Below, piece after piece: positions 62,355 to 64,000 of a stretch of 64,000 nt of DNA. Where the stretch lies: NCBI RefSeq assembly GCF_900129375.1, contig NZ_FQVN01000006.1:248001-312000 (forward strand), written 5' to 3'. Origin of the DNA: Streptoalloteichus hindustanus (GTDB lineage: Bacteria; Actinomycetota; Actinomycetes; Mycobacteriales; Pseudonocardiaceae). The notes under the pieces were generated by a model, which saw only the letters and a list, made by a program, of their open reading frames with translations, made no database searches and was not told where the DNA came from. Position 1 is the stretch's first letter; each line of letters begins with the position of its first letter. The translations under genes and the position numbers were made by a program.

Positions 62355-64000
62355 GTGCACCTGAAGAGCCTGACCCTCAAGGGCTTCAAGTCCTTCGCCT
62401 CCAGCACCACGCTGCGCTTCGAGCCGGGCATCACCTGCGTGGTCGGCCCCAACGGCTCCGGCAAGTCCAACGTGCTGGACGCGCTGGCCTGGGTGATGGG
62501 CGAGCAGGGCGCGAAGGCCCTGCGGGGCGGCAAGATGGAGGACGTGATCTTCGCCGGCACCGCCGGCCGGCAGCCGCTGGGCCGGGCCGAGGTCACCCTC
62601 ACCGTCGACAACTCCGACGGCGCCCTGCCCATCGACTACACCGAGGTGTCGATCACCCGGCGGATGTTCCGGGACGGCGCCAGCGAGTACGAGATCAACG
62701 GCAACAGCTGCCGGCTGCTGGACATCCAGGAGCTGCTGAGCGACTCCGGCATCGGCAGGGAGATGCACGTCATCGTCGGCCAGGGCCAGCTCGCCGACAT
62801 CCTGCAGGCCAAACCCGAGGAGCGCCGCGCGTTCGTCGAGGAGGCCGCCGGCGTCCTCAAGCACCGCAAGCGCAAGGAGAAGGCGCTGCGGAAGCTGGAC
62901 GCGATGCAGGCCAACCTCACCCGGCTCACCGACCTCACCGCCGAGCTGCGCCGCCAGCTCAAACCGCTGGGCAAGCAGGCCGAGATCGCCCGCCGGGCCC
63001 AGCAGGTGCAGGCCGAGCTGCGGGACGCCCGGCTGCGCCTGCTCGCCGACGACCTGGTGACCGCGCGCGCCGACCTGGCGCGGGACGAGGCCGACGAGGC
63101 CGCCGCCCGGGCGCGGCGCGGCGAGGTCGAACGGGCGCTGCAACTCGGTCAGGCCGAGCAGAACGCGCTGGAGGAGCAGGTCGCCGCGGACGCGCCCCGG
63201 CTGGCCGGGGCGCAGGACACCTGGTACCGGCTGTCCGCGCTGGAGGAGCGGCTGCGCGGCACCGTGCGGCTGGCCGCCGAGCGGGCCAGGCACCTGTCCG
63301 CCGAGGTCGAGCAGCCCAGGGGCGGCCGCGACCCGGACCAGCTCGACGCCGAGGCCGAACTGGCCGCCGGCCAGGAGGCGGAGCTGGCCGAGGGCGTGGC
63401 CGTGGCCAGGGAGGCGCTGGCCGAGGCCGCCGAGACCCGCGCCGAGCTGGAGGAGTCGCTCAAGGCCGCCGAGCGGGCGCACCTGGCCGCGGTCCGGGCC
63501 GTCGCCGACCGGCGAGAGGGCCTGGCCAGGCTCTCCGGCCAGGTCGACGCGCTGCGCAGCAAGACGGAGGCCGGGGCCGAGGAGATCGAGCGGATGTCCG
63601 CGGCGCTGGCCGAGGCCGCCGACCGCGCCGAACGGGCCCGCCTCGAGCACGAGGAGGCGAGCGCCGCCAGCACCGCCGAGGACGAGGGCGGGCTCGACCT
63701 CGACGAGCGGCGCGCGGCCGCCGACGAGGCGCACCGGCAGGCGAGGGCCAGGGTGGAGGAGCTGGTCGCGGCGGAGCGCGCGGCCGAGAAGGAGATCGCC
63801 TCCTGGCGGGCGCGGGTGGACGCGCTGTCGCTCGGGCTGACCCGCAGGGACGGCGCCGGCGCGCTGCTGGCCGCCGGCGCCCGGCTGCCCGGCCTGCTCG
63901 GCTCGGTGGCCGCCCTGCTCACCGTCGAGCCCGGCGCGGAGGTCGCGCTGGCCGCGGCGCTGGGCGCGATCGCCGACGCCGTCGCCGTCGCCGACCCGGA
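62355..64000 (+). CDS. smc: Chromosome segregation protein SMC, 3' end cut by window edge
   Basis: N-terminal 548 residues of an about 1200-residue SMC ATPase. [20 protein letters not shown] start, Walker [41 protein letters not shown], long Ala/Glu/Arg coiled coil from about 170, and the beginning of the hinge ([20 protein letters not shown]). GTG at 62355 after GGGAGG; an in-frame GTG at 62286 would add 23 unconserved residues. Organises origin DNA with ScpAB. Continues beyond the window. Confidence 0.97.
   Translation, partial: MHLKSLTLKGFKSFASSTTLRFEPGITCVVGPNGSGKSNVLDALAWVMGEQGAKALRGGKMEDVIFAGTAGRQPLGRAEVTLTVDNSDGALPIDYTEVSITRRMFRDGASEYEINGNSCRLLDIQELLSDSGIGREMHVIVGQGQLADILQAKPEERRAFVEEAAGVLKHRKRKEKALRKLDAMQANLTRLTDLTAELRRQLKPLGKQAEIARRAQQVQAELRDARLRLLADDLVTARADLARDEADEAAARARRGEVERALQLGQAEQNALEEQVAADAPRLAGAQDTWYRLSALEERLRGTVRLAAERARHLSAEVEQPRGGRDPDQLDAEAELAAGQEAELAEGVAVAREALAEAAETRAELEESLKAAERAHLAAVRAVADRREGLARLSGQVDALRSKTEAGAEEIERMSAALAEAADRAERARLEHEEASAASTAEDEGGLDLDERRAAADEAHRQARARVEELVAAERAAEKEIASWRARVDALSLGLTRRDGAGALLAAGARLPGLLGSVAALLTVEPGAEVALAAALGAIADAVAVADP

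Overview
The window is chromosomal DNA of a high-GC actinobacterium, most likely a Pseudonocardiales genus such as Saccharothrix, Actinosynnema or Lentzea. This is judged from the very GC-rich third codon positions, many GTG starts, short GTGA/ATGA gene overlaps, and gene content: NdgR/LeuCD, MutT1/Ppk, F420 CofC, SepIVA and an HU with a lysine-alanine tail. From memory, the order ndgR-leuC-leuD-hupB-mutT1-ppk-cofC-gpsA-ddl-DUF3515-thiL-ung-DAK/FakA-recG-pyc-rsmD-coaD-sepIVA-DUF177-rpmF-rnc-mutM and acyP-smc follows Mycobacterium tuberculosis Rv2989 to Rv2922c. The window therefore carries an ancestral actinobacterial backbone with lineage-specific insertions. No rRNA, tRNA, CRISPR array, transposase or phage gene was recognised.

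Layout. 1-8 kb: leucine biosynthesis with its IclR-type regulator, the nucleoid protein HU, and the convergent ppk-mutT1 pair (polyphosphate, oxidised-nucleotide clean-up). 8-13 kb: F420 side-chain guanylyltransferase, lysophosphatidate acyltransferase, GpsA, a cystathionine-lyase family enzyme, then a cysteine-dioxygenase-like gene preceded by a tiny leader peptide. 13-16.6 kb: divergent PPOX/MocR pair around a 16-bp palindrome, then ddl. 16.6-28 kb: DUF3515, Lrp-like ligand domain, thiL, GNAT, gamma-carbonic-anhydrase-like, PPase-like, SDR, ung, VOC protein, rpmB, FakA-like, recG. 28-36.6 kb: pyruvate carboxylase, an arginase-family gene, an iron-boxed siderophore-binding lipoprotein, a MarR/SDR pair with a near-perfect operator, rsmD, coaD. 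36.9-41 kb: secreted RNase Sa-like enzyme, sepIVA, DUF177-rpmF-rnc-mutM.

From about 41.0 to 61.6 kb the mycobacterial order is interrupted by roughly 20 kb of accessory genes: PadR/HAAS pair, HTH-only LysR, asnB-marR, a complete kdpFABCDE potassium system with an extra 27-residue membrane peptide, and a cyclic-nucleotide-flavoured cluster. That cluster has a Crp/Fnr regulator, a class III nucleotidyl-cyclase-like protein, a large P-loop NTPase and an SPFH-like protein (the last three in a GTGA-overlapping operon), facing a Pycsar-effector-like (DUF5706/PycTM) membrane protein on the other strand. It is the best candidate for an undescribed immunity or signalling system. acyP and the 5' part of smc then resume the ancestral order to the window end.

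Regulatory reading: several genes (ddl, GNAT, ung, coaD, the RNase gene, the CAP-like gene) carry a TANNNT -10 box exactly 8 nt before the start codon, the signature of leaderless transcripts. Strong hairpins close most convergent pairs, and palindromic operators sit in front of most of the regulator genes.
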